64,000 nt of DNA from CAZDDI01 sp964504195 (GCA_964504195.1 CAZDDI010000018.1:1-64000); one strand, 5' to 3'; shown: positions 1-9,417, counted from the first letter of the stretch. Notes: generated by a model not told the origin, from the letters alone. Made by a program: numbers and translations.

Positions 1-63
1 CGAGTGGGCATTTCTAATTGTCATCAATGGGTAATTCTAGTTGTCGTTGAACACCAAGGTCAC

Positions 64-2085
64 TCAGTCTCTGGTATCGCTAAGTTCCAGAGTGCCTACT
101 TGTACGTTATTGCCAACCTGACTGCGCCCATCAGTAGCATACGCAAACGTATAGGTACTATCATACCACCCCACTGTCACTGTATATAAACCTGGAAGAA
201 TATCATCAGCCAGCTCTACCTCAAAAACTTCTGTGATGAGATCTCCAGCCTGCCAATACTTTGTCGGGGCCATTGCCAACGTAGGTATATGCAAAATCCG
301 AGCGTGTTCGGCCCCTCCAAGCTGTGTAACTGCAAATAATGAGGGGGAATGAGAAATTCCTTCCAATGCCAGCCATACATACTGGAATCGGTACCGTCGC
401 CCTTGAACGTGCGTTACAGAACCCTCAACTAAGCCGACGGCATTCGCAAATTCTACCTGCAATGGCATAGCTGAATGCGCTGGAGCAACGGTCACAGATT
501 GCGCTAAAGTCAATTTTTCCCAGTCAACATCCGAAATACCTACGCCCTGTTTCCGCAACAACAGTAATCCATCCTGAGCAGCGAGCAAGCCATAATCCGG
601 ACGATTCAGAGCCGCAATCAGCACCTCCCAATCATACGTTACCTCGCCAATCAGATCGCCTTGCTCGTTTTGCTCGAGATAATCTAATAAACCATCTAAC
701 ACCACATGGTCAACTTGATCAAGCAAATACTCCAAGGAAACAGGAGGGCCATCCGAAGGCCACGCAACATGGAGTTCGTAACGGTGCGCCAGGTGTGGGG
801 CCAGTAAAGGAGATGCCAGTAACGCCGCCTCATCAGGCACGTGCGCTGCCAACCAACGATCCTTAAATGCGTCGCGCGCAGTACGATGATAGACCCGATG
901 AATGCGCCCGCCCTCCGTAGTTTGTGACCAGAAACGGGGACTGAGCGGGGTATTGACGAGCTGGGAATTAACCAACAGGGTCATGCCCAGTGTTGCGCCA
1001 AGCGCCACCGGCCAGGTAACAGGTCTTTTATGGGATGTAGTCTCAGGCCGCGTGTTGTTGAGCTTTGTCGCTGCGGCAAGGATGGCCCACATTAAGAAGG
1101 GGGTTACAAGCGCATAATGATGCGAACCGTAATGGAAGGATGGCCCTGGGCCGGAGCTAAGCAATACTGGGGCAGCTACAACAAACGCCAGCCCCATCCA
1201 ATACGGGGCATAGAGCATTACCGGAATTATCGGAGCAAACACAGCTACGCCGTGCGCTAACCGCGGCAACCATGTGGTCGAGAGCTGTGTAAAGAACTCG
1301 CCAAAATAGAATTGAGCGTAGCCAAGAGCACTAGATTGTTGTACGGCCACGTCCGGCGCGGCAAAAAGTGGACGGATACCAAAAAACACCAGCGCGCCCC
1401 ACAGCAATCCTAGCGCACAGGTAAGAGCGCCAACTCGGCGGGAGCCTTTGAGCCACAGGAACCCGCCTAAGGCACACACTGGCGCGGCAATGTACATTTT
1501 GCAGCTCAGGGCCAGAACTAACCACACGCCATACGCCCGCCAATCTTTGCGATCCAGGGCTTCAAATACAAACAGTAACAGGGGCATAGCCAGCGTATCA
1601 CCGTGGAAATCAAAAAGCACGGCGGTCTGCGCTGTTGGATAGAACAGATAAATCAATGTGAGCAGGCGCGCCGCGTTGCGATTGCCCATACGCCGATACG
1701 CCAAACGATACAAGGGAATACTACCCGCGCCAAACAGCATTGCCTGGAAGAGCAACAACGTAATAGGCGAAGGGAATAAGGCATACAACGGGGTCAAGAG
1801 GAAGTAAATCAGCTCCGCATGCAGGGCTAACCGGCTAAGCGGTGCACCACGATATGAAAATTCCAGTGGACGCCCCTGAGTGCTGCTCCAAATGGCTTGG
1901 CTCATATTGCCCAGATCGAACATTCTAATGTCGTAAGCTCGATAGCGTAAAACGCTGAGAGTCGCCAACATGACAGTGACGCAGATGATACAAACCGCCG
2001 CAACCCAATCTATCTTCCGGAATAGCGCGGTCAACCGCTCCGGGATAGATGAAGCGCCCGCGGATGCAGTCTTATTTTGCGCCAT
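64..2085 (-). CDS. DUF2079 polytopic membrane protein
   Basis: Predicted integral membrane protein of 673 residues with many hydrophobic segments and the DUF2079 N-terminal pattern (residues about 45-75, including FDLGNMSQAIW). DUF2079 proteins resemble GT-C membrane glycosyltransferases, but no substrate is known. The open frame extends upstream to 2253, but I place the start at 2085 because this ATG overlaps the stop codon of the upstream glycosyltransferase as TAATG, which implies translational coupling. The soluble C-terminus (about residues 430-670) lies outside the membrane part and may be extracytoplasmic. Pairing with a dolichyl/undecaprenyl-type GT2 suggests a lipid-linked sugar pathway; that role is inferred. 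Family assignment is firm, function is not. Confidence 0.85.
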   Translation of the reverse strand: MAQNKTASAGASSIPERLTALFRKIDWVAAVCIICVTVMLATLSVLRYRAYDIRMFDLGNMSQAIWSSTQGRPLEFSYRGAPLSRLALHAELIYFLLTPLYALFPSPITLLLFQAMLFGAGSIPLYRLAYRRMGNRNAARLLTLIYLFYPTAQTAVLFDFHGDTLAMPLLLFVFEALDRKDWRAYGVWLVLALSCKMYIAAPVCALGGFLWLKGSRRVGALTCALGLLWGALVFFGIRPLFAAPDVAVQQSSALGYAQFYFGEFFTQLSTTWLPRLAHGVAVFAPIIPVMLYAPYWMGLAFVVAAPVLLSSGPGPSFHYGSHHYALVTPFLMWAILAAATKLNNTRPETTSHKRPVTWPVALGATLGMTLLVNSQLVNTPLSPRFWSQTTEGGRIHRVYHRTARDAFKDRWLAAHVPDEAALLASPLLAPHLAHRYELHVAWPSDGPPVSLEYLLDQVDHVVLDGLLDYLEQNEQGDLIGEVTYDWEVLIAALNRPDYGLLAAQDGLLLLRKQGVGISDVDWEKLTLAQSVTVAPAHSAMPLQVEFANAVGLVEGSVTHVQGRRYRFQYVWLALEGISHSPSLFAVTQLGGAEHARILHIPTLAMAPTKYWQAGDLITEVFEVELADDILPGLYTVTVGWYDSTYTFAYATDGRSQVGNNVQVGTLELSDTRD

Positions 2086-3017
2086 TATTCCAACCGCCTG
2101 CGCACAGAGTAATTGGAAAATGCTTGCGCCTGCCCGTGGGTGATTAATTCCGCCAGTAAGCCCATGGTAAAGAATTGTATGCCGATGATTAACAACAATA
2201 CACCCAAAGTGAGCAGCGGGCGATTGCCAATCGGCCCATGTCCCCCAAACCACAAGACAGTGAGATACAGGCTAACCAAAAACCCTAAGCCAAATGAGGC
2301 AATGCCGGCCCAGCCGAAGAGGTGCAAGGGACGCCAGGTATAGGTTCCCAAGAAAAGTACCGTTAGCAAATCGAAAAAGCCTTTGGCAAAGCGCCGAAAA
2401 CCATACTTGGAGCGGCCAAATTTGCGTGGGCGGTGCGCGATTTTGATCTCTGCAACCCGGAATCCTTTTTGATGCGCCAAAATAGGGGTATAACGATGCA
2501 ATTCGCCATATAGATGTATTTCCTGTGTCACTTCACGGCGATAGGCCTTGAAGCCACAGTTGAAATCGTGAAGGGGCACGCCCGTGGTCAGCCGAACGGT
2601 AGCATTGAACAGTTTAGAAGGCACTGTCTTGGAAAGCGGATCGTAACGTGGATATTTCCAACCGGAAATCAAATCATAGCCATCAGCCAAAGGCTGTAAA
2701 AAACGGGGGATTTCTGCCGGATCATCTTGAAGATCGCCATCCATCGTAAAAACAATATCCCCCTGCGCCGCCGCAAAACCGGCTGACAGCGCCGCCGATT
2801 TGCCAAAATTGCGCCGGAACTGGATGACCTTCACATTGGGGTTTTGAGTGTGAAGGAATTCCAAAACCGCAAACGTACCATCATCGCTGCCATCATCAAT
2901 GAAAATGAGCTCAAAGTCTTCTTCAACACATGTAACTAGAACCGGGATCAGCTCCTGATAAAGCGTAACCAGATTCTCATACTCATTCAAAACAGGAATC
3001 ACCACTGACAGTCTCAT
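2085..3017 (-). CDS. GT2 family glycosyltransferase, DPM1/GtrB-like
   Basis: Membrane-anchored family 2 glycosyltransferase of 310 residues, expected to move a sugar from a nucleotide donor to a polyprenyl phosphate at the inner face of the membrane. The N-terminus starts as SVVIPVLNEYENL, followed by the acidic donor-binding motif FIDDGSDDGT (about 39-48) and the metal-binding DGDLQDDP (about 93-100). Two hydrophobic hairpin segments lie near residues 230-295, as in GtrB and DPM1-like enzymes. It is the first gene of a coupled pair with the DUF2079 protein. The donor sugar cannot be read from sequence. Confidence 0.92.
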   Translation of the reverse strand: MRLSVVIPVLNEYENLVTLYQELIPVLVTCVEEDFELIFIDDGSDDGTFAVLEFLHTQNPNVKVIQFRRNFGKSAALSAGFAAAQGDIVFTMDGDLQDDPAEIPRFLQPLADGYDLISGWKYPRYDPLSKTVPSKLFNATVRLTTGVPLHDFNCGFKAYRREVTQEIHLYGELHRYTPILAHQKGFRVAEIKIAHRPRKFGRSKYGFRRFAKGFFDLLTVLFLGTYTWRPLHLFGWAGIASFGLGFLVSLYLTVLWFGGHGPIGNRPLLTLGVLLLIIGIQFFTMGLLAELITHGQAQAFSNYSVRRRLE

Positions 3018-3260
3018 TTACTCCCCCTCTGACAATGACACTCCAGGGTCAATAATCGCAATCACGCCAAAGTCGCCCTGTCACAGCCGTCAATAAGCGT
3101 GTTGTGAGCATACTACAGGGTTAGTGTTGCGGTACTGCTAAAAAAGACTATGCAACTAAAAACTAACCGACTATTTTCGAAGGAGGCTATACTTCGCACA
3201 ATCACAGTCTCTCATCATTTACGCTCAGAAAAAATGAACAACTGTGAGCGTTGGTAGTAC
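3018..3260. other. Intergenic region, probable promoter for the GT2/DUF2079 pair
   Basis: AT-rich 243-bp gap between two minus-strand genes. It contains an A/T-rich stretch around 3140-3180 that could hold the promoter of the glycosyltransferase pair, but no unambiguous -35/-10 pair and no strong terminator hairpin is visible. Confidence 0.3.
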
Positions 3261-4877
3261 TCAATTGGATACATCATAGATTGCCACATCGGCAGTAGAA
3301 AAGACAATAGGCCAACGCATTGGTCGTTCAATTGTCGCATTGTCGGTCCACGATGAAACGACAATATGCGTTACATTCCACTGCGCTAAAAGGGCGTCCT
3401 GTTCATTCTTAGTAAGCCGCCCGCCAAAGAAAGCCGCAACTTGCTCTCGGCGTTCTTCAACATCCAACGTGGCTCCCGCATGTCCCAGAACCACCCGTCC
3501 TTGTATTTGACCCGCCAGGATGTTGCCGGTGTCCTCTTGAGCCAAAATTATTACCGTTGGGCCTAAGGTGGTCAAATAATCCGCAGCTGAAGCCAGGTCT
3601 TGGGGCTGAAATACGAAACGTGCCGTAGGCCCAACCCCCAGATATGCGGATGCATATATCGCATAAAACGCTAGATTCTGCCCCCAGAAAAGCATAATGA
3701 GCAAAAAACTCCCTACTACACGAGCGGCAAATCGCTGTCGCAATTGACGCACCACCTCACTATGCATTACCCACTGCCAAGCAGGTACGGCCAATACGGC
3801 TACAATCGGGCCGAGGCCAAATCCAAAGCGGTTTTGGTAAGTTACAGGTAAATAACGACTTAACAACAAAACCAATGCCAGAACTATCAGAAATCGCCCA
3901 CCCGTTTGCCTACGCCAGTATGTAAGTATAGCCCATACTGCTAATACACTACTCACCCCATATCCCCACAGGATGCCATCCAGTGGTAAAGAAATCTGCA
4001 AATTTTGACTACCATAAGCGCGCCCCCAGAAAACATCAAGTACAAAAGTCCAATAGTTGTAAATTACTAGAGGTAGCGCAACCAGACCCATAACACAAAG
4101 CGGAACAGCAAGTGACCACAAAGGCTTACGGGCTAATAGCGAAGCGGATATCCACCATACACCTAATGGCAATAACGCTGGCACAAGGCTAAATGGATTC
4201 AGCAAAGCCAAAAAAATCACCAATAGTGCATAGCGTATTAAAGGTTTTGCAGTAAATCCAGTCGTTTGTTGCTGCCAAAAATCACGCCAAAGCCATAACA
4301 TCCCTGCCAGCGAAAGCGGTAAATGCGGAGGGGCCGTGAGCAGTAGCCAAGTGTTGATTTCTGGCCGACTGAAAGCAGAGGTATAACGCAAACAAAAATC
4401 GCAAGCAGGAAGAAATGCTTGCACAATACCAATAAGCCAACCAGGGCCACTTGCCAAAGCCAATAACCATGCTATTGAAAACTCATGGTCTTTTTGTAAA
4501 AATGTTCTTGAAAAAGCACCTATCACCCATAATAACACAATATTTGCCACAATTCCGGCAGTGTAATAGAGCCATTCAAGCGGCAAGCGCAACACCCTTG
4601 CCCCCTGTCCCAAAAACACATAAAAGGGGTATTGCAGAACCGGATTATGAGGTTCAGGTGTGAAACGATTATAGATCAGCCACGCACCATCATATCCTTG
4701 CAACATCGCAGAACGATACTGTGTATAGTCATCACCCAGCGTCCAATTGCGATAGAGTGACCAACCCTCTGGCGGGAACAACGCAGCCCATAGCACCGGA
4801 AAGAACAACAACGCCACATGCAAAAGTATGCCTAACAACAACCAAACCCGTATACGAGAACTAAAACGCATACCCAT
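3261..4877 (-). CDS. Polytopic membrane protein, GT-C-like, unknown function
   Basis: A 538-residue protein with about ten hydrophobic segments from residue 10 to 420 and a short soluble C-terminus. A first extracytoplasmic loop with acidic residues after TM1 (LGDDYTQYR, about residues 48-56) and the overall layout recall GT-C membrane glycosyltransferases or DUF-type mannosyltransferase-like proteins. No family could be named with confidence. The start at 4877 and one six bases later (4871) are equally plausible. It lies on the same strand as the GT2/DUF2079 pair but 243 bp away, so it is probably a separate transcript of a related envelope-glycan function. Confidence 0.75.
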   Translation of the reverse strand: MGMRFSSRIRVWLLLGILLHVALLFFPVLWAALFPPEGWSLYRNWTLGDDYTQYRSAMLQGYDGAWLIYNRFTPEPHNPVLQYPFYVFLGQGARVLRLPLEWLYYTAGIVANIVLLWVIGAFSRTFLQKDHEFSIAWLLALASGPGWLIGIVQAFLPACDFCLRYTSAFSRPEINTWLLLTAPPHLPLSLAGMLWLWRDFWQQQTTGFTAKPLIRYALLVIFLALLNPFSLVPALLPLGVWWISASLLARKPLWSLAVPLCVMGLVALPLVIYNYWTFVLDVFWGRAYGSQNLQISLPLDGILWGYGVSSVLAVWAILTYWRRQTGGRFLIVLALVLLLSRYLPVTYQNRFGFGLGPIVAVLAVPAWQWVMHSEVVRQLRQRFAARVVGSFLLIMLFWGQNLAFYAIYASAYLGVGPTARFVFQPQDLASAADYLTTLGPTVIILAQEDTGNILAGQIQGRVVLGHAGATLDVEERREQVAAFFGGRLTKNEQDALLAQWNVTHIVVSSWTDNATIERPMRWPIVFSTADVAIYDVSN

Positions 4878-5040
4878 AACAAAATCGCTTAAATAAAATC
4901 ATCCCAAGAAGCTATCCGAACGATGTTACACAAGAATAATATCACCGATTTTTTACGATTTTCAATAAAACCTCAGCCATCAAATCCTATCAACCCATCA
5001 AAAACATTCTCCCCCCCGGATTTTACATCACTCTATGATA

Positions 5041-5070
5041 AAAGCAAAGACCCCGTCTTAGACGGGGTCT
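5041..5070 (-). terminator. Rho-independent terminator after the first Flp pilin gene
   Basis: A perfect 10-bp stem (5048-5057 with 5061-5070, loop of 3) is followed on the minus strand by a T-rich tail (TTTGCTTT). It lies 25 bp past the pilin stop codon. Confidence 0.85.
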
Positions 5071-5094
5071 TGCTGGTTAAAATTAGAAGACGGG

Positions 5095-5244
5095 TTAGGA
5101 AAGGCCGGTGGTAATGGACTCGAAGATCGCGCTGATCTGATCGCCCAACAGGCCCAGAACAACCAGAACGACGATGGCAATGAGCACCAAAATCAACGCA
5201 TACTCAACCAAACCCTGACCTTCTTCACGTGGCATGTACAACAT
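5095..5244 (-). CDS. Flp/Fap-type pilin subunit (copy 1)
   Basis: A 49-residue protein with the hallmark of Flp pilins: a short charged leader (MLYMPREEGQ), then GLVEYALILVLIAIVV with the conserved Glu-Tyr pair of the mature N-terminus, one hydrophobic helix and a short tail. Flp pilins are assembled by a Tad secretion machine after prepilin peptidase cleavage, usually between Gly and the next hydrophobic residue. The start is supported by an AGGAGG ribosome site 7 nt upstream. No Tad genes are in the window, so assembly machinery must be encoded elsewhere. It is a paralogue of the gene at 5374-5523, of the same length. Confidence 0.92.
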   Translation of the reverse strand: MLYMPREEGQGLVEYALILVLIAIVVLVVLGLLGDQISAIFESITTGLS

Positions 5245-5293
5245 TGTAGCACCTCCTAAAATTAGATGAGATTAAATTTGGAAACCTAGCTAT

Positions 5294-5336
5294 ATTCTAC
5301 CCGAATTTCAACATTTACACAATAGGAATTTAGTAC
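5294..5336 (-). promoter_or_regulatory. Promoter region of Flp pilin copy 1 with shared upstream box
   Basis: A -10-like TAGAAT (5294-5299) lies 17 bp downstream of TTGTGT. It is overlapped by the 15-bp box GTACTAAATTCCTAT (5322-5336), which recurs at the same distance upstream of the second pilin gene. Confidence 0.5.
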
Positions 5337-5373
5337 TGTTTGGGTGAAAATCGCAAAATCTATCCATGCAAAT

Positions 5374-5523
5374 CTACGGAATTGCATCCGTTACCGAGAC
5401 GAATAGCGCATTAATTTGATCCCCCAATATCGCCACCACCACCACGAGGAGAATAGCAATAAGCACCAGTACTAGCCCATACTCCATCAATCCCTGACCG
5501 CTTTCTTCTGGCCTGTATAACAT
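5374..5523 (-). CDS. Flp/Fap-type pilin subunit (copy 2)
   Basis: A second 49-residue Flp pilin, starting MLYRPEESGQ and continuing GLMEYGLVLVLIAILLVVVV with the Glu-Tyr pair. It is about half identical to copy 1, especially at both ends. The start is fixed by AGGAGG six bases upstream of the ATG. The two genes are separated by 129 bp and appear to have separate promoters, so they may be expressed differently and contribute major and minor subunits to the same pilus. That division of labour is a guess. Confidence 0.92.
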   Translation of the reverse strand: MLYRPEESGQGLMEYGLVLVLIAILLVVVVAILGDQINALFVSVTDAIP

Positions 5524-5571
5524 CACAACCTCCTTAGCCCCACTAGCTCAAAGCCATCAACTTCCTATTAT

Positions 5572-5612
5572 TGTATAACATTTTCGCTCACAATTCTATA
5601 GGAATTTGGTAC
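5572..5612 (-). promoter_or_regulatory. Promoter region of Flp pilin copy 2 with shared upstream box
   Basis: A -10-like TATACA (5572-5577) sits 49 bp from the start codon. The box GTACCAAATTCCTAT (5598-5612) lies about 75 bp upstream, matching the box of copy 1 at 14 of 15 positions. Confidence 0.45.
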
Positions 5613-5645
5613 CGCTTAGGCCTTCCCGCTAATCTCAAATGTTGG

Positions 5646-5651
5646 TATAAT
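5646..5651 (+). promoter_or_regulatory. Candidate -10 element for maf
   Basis: A perfect TATAAT lies 34 bp upstream of the chosen maf start, with only a weak -35 candidate (TTCCCG, 5624-5629). It would place the transcription start just before the maf coding region. Confidence 0.4.
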
Positions 5652-5684
5652 CTGCGTATGCGCCTTATGCAAACAGGATGCCCA

Positions 5685-6341
5685 ATGTCACAACCAATCT
5701 ATTTAGCTTCTCAGTCGCCCCGCCGACGCCAAATGTTGGCTTGGCTATTGCCATCTTTTACCGCTGGCAGCGCGGATGTGGATGAATCACCGCTCCCAGG
5801 CGAAACACCGCAACATACGGCGCTCCGCCTGGCACGCGACAAGGCCCTGGCACTGACCGAGACCGCCAATGGGCGGCTTGTCCTCGCCGCTGATACGGTG
5901 GTGGAACTCGACGGGATAGCGTTGGGCAAGCCCGGCGATGCAGCTGAAGCGTGCGTGATGCTAACGGCACTCCAGGGCCGCGCCCATACTGTGTATACTG
6001 CCGTGGCACTACACACGCCACACGGTGACGTAACCGCCCGCTACGTCACAACCCGCGTCCAGATGCGCGCCTACAGTGATGCCGAAATCCACGCCTACAT
6101 CACCACCGGCGATCCGCTGGATAAGGCCGGCGCGTATGCGATTCAGCATTCTCTGTTTCGCCCCGTCGCACGGCTGGAGCGTTGCTATGCCAATGTGGTA
6201 GGTCTGCCGCTATGCGCCGTGCGCGCCCTCTTGGCTGAGGCCGGGTATCCGCTCAACCAGGATTTGCCCGCCCCGTGTCGGAAACACTTTGCTTACCGTT
6301 GCCCGGCTACTGACGAAGGAATTGAAGGTATCATGTTATGA
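5685..6341 (+). CDS. maf: Maf-like nucleotide pyrophosphatase
   Basis: Maf/YhdE/YceF family protein of 218 residues that hydrolyses non-canonical or modified nucleoside triphosphates to monophosphates (housecleaning; historically called septum formation inhibitor). Seen in sequence: the N-terminal YLASQSPRRRQML loop (residues 5-17), LAADTVVELDG (about 67-77) and the signature GDPLDKAGAYAIQ (about 145-157). I chose the ATG at 5685 because the family starts only a few residues before the ASxSPRR motif; upstream in-frame ATGs at 5658 and 5667 lie before any conservation. The stop overlaps the start of the next gene as ATGA, so it is cotranslated with the penicillin-binding protein. Confidence 0.93.
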   Translation: MSQPIYLASQSPRRRQMLAWLLPSFTAGSADVDESPLPGETPQHTALRLARDKALALTETANGRLVLAADTVVELDGIALGKPGDAAEACVMLTALQGRAHTVYTAVALHTPHGDVTARYVTTRVQMRAYSDAEIHAYITTGDPLDKAGAYAIQHSLFRPVARLERCYANVVGLPLCAVRALLAEAGYPLNQDLPAPCRKHFAYRCPATDEGIEGIML

Positions 6342-8488
6342 ATAAGAAAATTCTGTTAGGCTGCCTGCTCCTGTTCATACTGGCTGGCTGCACACCAACG
6401 TCTACCGCAACCCCCACCGCAACCGCGACGCCGGTGCGTACGCCCACGCTCGTCCCTACACCCACGGTAGACTTTTCCACCCCGGAACGTGTCGGGCGCG
6501 CGTATCTGAGCGCGTGGGAAATCGAGGATTACGCGCAGATGTACGCGCTGCTCGCGCCCACGCTGCGCGCGGGATTGCAGCAAGATGCTTTTACACGCGC
6601 GCACACCAACGCGCTGCAAACCACCACCACCATCAGCCTCACCCTGACCGCCCGCACGCTGGGCGTAGATGGCCCACACGCCTGGATTGAGTTCGACGAG
6701 CAATGGCACACCGCGCTCTTCGGTGTGTTACAGGCCGATAATCGCTTGAATTTGATGGCGGACGAGGGCCAGTGGTGGATTGCTTGGCAGCGTGAGACGC
6801 TTTGGCCGGAGCTGGCTGGGGGCAATGCGTTTGCCGTGCAGTACCAGATTCCCTCTCGCGCCAATATCTACGACCGGGACGGAGCCGGGCTGGCCGTCCC
6901 TAGCAGCATCGTGACCATTGGGGTTATTCCTGAACGGATGCAAGACGAGAATGCCGTGGTGACCGCAGTGGCCCAGGCCACCGGGTTGACCCCGGAGCGT
7001 GTGCGCGCCATCTACGCCGGACAGCCGCGCAATTGGTACATTCCCATCGGCGATGTGACCGGCGAAGTCAGCATCACCTACGATGCACAACTGAGCCAGC
7101 CCGGCATCGAACGGCGCGAGCGCACCGGGCGGCTCTATCCGCTCAATGGCGTGGGGGGGCACGCGGTAGGCTGGATTTCGCCGATCCCTGTCGAATCCCT
7201 CGACCTCTACCGCCGGCGTGGCTACCGCGATGACGCCTGGGTGGGTATCTCCGGGCTGGAGGCCTGGGGCGAAACCCTGTTGGCCGGGCGCAACGGCGGC
7301 ACACTCTCGTTGATTGGGCCGGATGGCGCCCACCTGCGCAAAATCGCCGAGCGCCGCCCCGAACGCGGACGGGCAATTTACACCACACTTGACCGCGACC
7401 TGCAACAACAAGCTGTCGCGTCGCTGGGCGACCAGCGCGGGGCCATCGTCGCCATAGATGTAAACACAGGCGCGATTCTGGCACTCGCCAGCGGGCCAGG
7501 TTTCGACAACAACATCTTCATCCGCCCCAGCGACACCTGGCAGCTCCAGGCCACACTCAGCGATCCGAACCGCCCCCTCTTCAACCGCGCACTGCAAGGT
7601 CTCTACCCCTGCGGCTCCGTCTTCAAGATCATCACGTTTGCCGCAGCTCTGGAAGCCGGTGGGTTAAGCCCGCAGTACGGCTTCTACTGCCCCGGTTATT
7701 GGGATGGGCTGGGCGTTGCCAGCCGCAAAAACTGCTGGCTAGAAACCGGGCACGGCGCCATCAGTCTGGAAGACGGACTCGCCAGCTCATGCAACGTGGT
7801 GTTCTACGAAACCGGGCGCATCCTCAACAGCCTCGATCCCAACCTCCTCCCCACTTACGCGCGCGCGTTTGGATTAGGGCAAAGAACCGGGCTGGCACAG
7901 TTGGGCGAGCAAGCGGGCAACGTTCCCGATCCCGAATGGAAGTTTGAAACATACCGCGAGTATTGGGCCGCTGGCGACGCCGTCAATCTAGCCATTGGGC
8001 AAGGCTACCTGCAAGTAACGCCGCTGCAAATCGCCCACATGATGGCGGCGATAGCCAACGGCGGAACATTGTACCAGCCGTATCTGGTCGCCCGCATTGG
8101 CGCGGGGGAAACTACGCCTGAAGAGATCACGCTCCCCCAAGTGCAAGGGCAACTGCCCATCACCGCCGAGAATCTGCACATCATTCAGGAGACGCTATGG
8201 GATGTAACCCGGCAGAGCTATGGCACGGCGACCCATCGCTTCGCGGGGCTGAATATCCCAGTCGCCGGCAAAACCGGGACGGCGGAGAACCCGGGCGGTC
8301 AGGCCCACTCGTGGTTCGCCGGCTATTTTCCGGCCAACGCTCCCCAGATCGCCATGGTCGTGCTCGTGGAAAACGCCGGTGACGGTTCAGCCGTAGCGGC
8401 CCCCCTGTTCCGCCAGGTGGTAGAGGCCCATTACGACCTTGCCATCACCCCCTTGCCCACGCCCTCAGCGATCCCAGAAGGCGACTAA
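6338..8488 (+). CDS. Class B penicillin-binding lipoprotein (MecA/PBP2a-like architecture)
   Basis: D,D-transpeptidase of 716 residues that cross-links peptidoglycan outside the membrane. A lipoprotein signal peptide ends in the lipobox LAGC (Cys about 18), followed by a Thr/Pro/Ala-rich linker to residue 47. Then come an NTF2-like MecA_N domain (about 48-170), a PBP dimerisation domain (about 180-330) and the transpeptidase domain (about 340-700). Active-site motifs are all present: S427-V-F-K430, S484-C-N486 and K645-T-G647. The architecture is that of the MecA-type low-affinity PBPs, but beta-lactam affinity cannot be judged. It overlaps maf by 4 bp. Confidence 0.93.
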   Translation: MNKKILLGCLLLFILAGCTPTSTATPTATATPVRTPTLVPTPTVDFSTPERVGRAYLSAWEIEDYAQMYALLAPTLRAGLQQDAFTRAHTNALQTTTTISLTLTARTLGVDGPHAWIEFDEQWHTALFGVLQADNRLNLMADEGQWWIAWQRETLWPELAGGNAFAVQYQIPSRANIYDRDGAGLAVPSSIVTIGVIPERMQDENAVVTAVAQATGLTPERVRAIYAGQPRNWYIPIGDVTGEVSITYDAQLSQPGIERRERTGRLYPLNGVGGHAVGWISPIPVESLDLYRRRGYRDDAWVGISGLEAWGETLLAGRNGGTLSLIGPDGAHLRKIAERRPERGRAIYTTLDRDLQQQAVASLGDQRGAIVAIDVNTGAILALASGPGFDNNIFIRPSDTWQLQATLSDPNRPLFNRALQGLYPCGSVFKIITFAAALEAGGLSPQYGFYCPGYWDGLGVASRKNCWLETGHGAISLEDGLASSCNVVFYETGRILNSLDPNLLPTYARAFGLGQRTGLAQLGEQAGNVPDPEWKFETYREYWAAGDAVNLAIGQGYLQVTPLQIAHMMAAIANGGTLYQPYLVARIGAGETTPEEITLPQVQGQLPITAENLHIIQETLWDVTRQSYGTATHRFAGLNIPVAGKTGTAENPGGQAHSWFAGYFPANAPQIAMVVLVENAGDGSAVAAPLFRQVVEAHYDLAITPLPTPSAIPEGD

Positions 8489-8542
8489 AGTGCGAGCTTG
8501 TGTTCTTTTATGCACGCTTTTGAACGCTTTTTACGTAATCCA

Positions 8543-8571
8543 TTGACAAAGCGAACTGTCCATGCTAGGAT
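8543..8571 (+). promoter_or_regulatory. Sigma70-type promoter upstream of the DeoR regulator
   Basis: TTGACA (8543-8548), a 17-bp spacer and TAGGAT (8566-8571) make a near-consensus promoter 22 bp upstream of the DeoR start codon. Confidence 0.75.
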
Positions 8572-8592
8572 AAAACAGGTTGATAAAATACC

Positions 8593-9330
8593 ATGTTGAA
8601 AGACGAGCGTCACGCTGAGATCCTTAACAGATTGCAAACTGCCGGAGTCATCCGGGCCACTGCGCTGGCTAGAGATCTGGGAGTCAACCCCGTCACATTA
8701 CGGCGCGATTTGGAGGCCCTAGAGCAGCAGGGCCACCTGCGACGTATCCATGGCGGCGCAGTCCACCGCGAAGGACTCATCACCTCCCCCCCCACCCTGG
8801 TCGAGTCGCTGGAGCGGCGGATCGCGGGCGCGGCGGCGCGTTTCATCCCCACTGGTAGCACGCTTTTCATCGGGCCAGGCACGCTGACCGGCGAACTCAT
8901 TCCCTTTTTGGGCGAGCATCCCCACCTCACCATCATCACCAATGCGCTCAATGTGGCCTGGAGCGTGGTGCGCTGGCAGCGGCACACGCTGCACCTGCTG
9001 GGGGGACAAGCGGAAAGCGACTGGGGGTGCTACGGCGATAGCGCCGCTCTGGCAGATATGCGCACCGATTGGGTGATTCTGGAGGCTGGCGGCATCGAAG
9101 CCGAGCAGGGACTCACCCACGACGCGCTGCCCTACGCCACCCTGACCCGTGCCCTATTCCGTCGCAACGCCCAGATAATGGTTTTGGCCGCACCGGAGCA
9201 GGTAGGCCACGCCAGCGCACGCTTCATCGCACCGGCAGAAGAGGTAGACATCCTCATCACCGGGCGCGAGGTAGCCGATGCTCCACTATGGGATTTGAGC
9301 GAGCTCGGCATCCGTATTGTGTTGACCTGA
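8593..9330 (+). CDS. DeoR/GlpR family transcriptional regulator
   Basis: A 245-residue regulator with an N-terminal DeoR helix-turn-helix (residues about 3-57, including RHAEILNRL and NPVTLRRDLEALEQQGHLRRIHGGAV) and a C-terminal DeoRC sugar-phosphate sensing domain of the isomerase-like fold. Such proteins repress sugar catabolism or uptake operons and are released by a phosphorylated sugar. It has its own near-consensus promoter and is followed 87 bp later by the UgpC-type ABC ATPase, which suggests it controls carbohydrate import. The ATG at 8593 lacks a strong ribosome site but matches the family start. Confidence 0.9.
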   Translation: MLKDERHAEILNRLQTAGVIRATALARDLGVNPVTLRRDLEALEQQGHLRRIHGGAVHREGLITSPPTLVESLERRIAGAAARFIPTGSTLFIGPGTLTGELIPFLGEHPHLTIITNALNVAWSVVRWQRHTLHLLGGQAESDWGCYGDSAALADMRTDWVILEAGGIEAEQGLTHDALPYATLTRALFRRNAQIMVLAAPEQVGHASARFIAPAEEVDILITGREVADAPLWDLSELGIRIVLT

Positions 9331-9417
9331 ATGTAGTCACCTCACCGAAATCTCTCTCTGTTATGGTAAAGAATGCTTCAGCAGAACTAAACTTTAATCA
9401 TCAAAAGGAGTCAGTAA

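Noticed and set aside
6728..7597. 289-codon open frame antisense to the PBP gene
   Set aside because: It lies within the clearly conserved transpeptidase gene, and its protein has no recognisable domain; it is a GC-rich antisense shadow.
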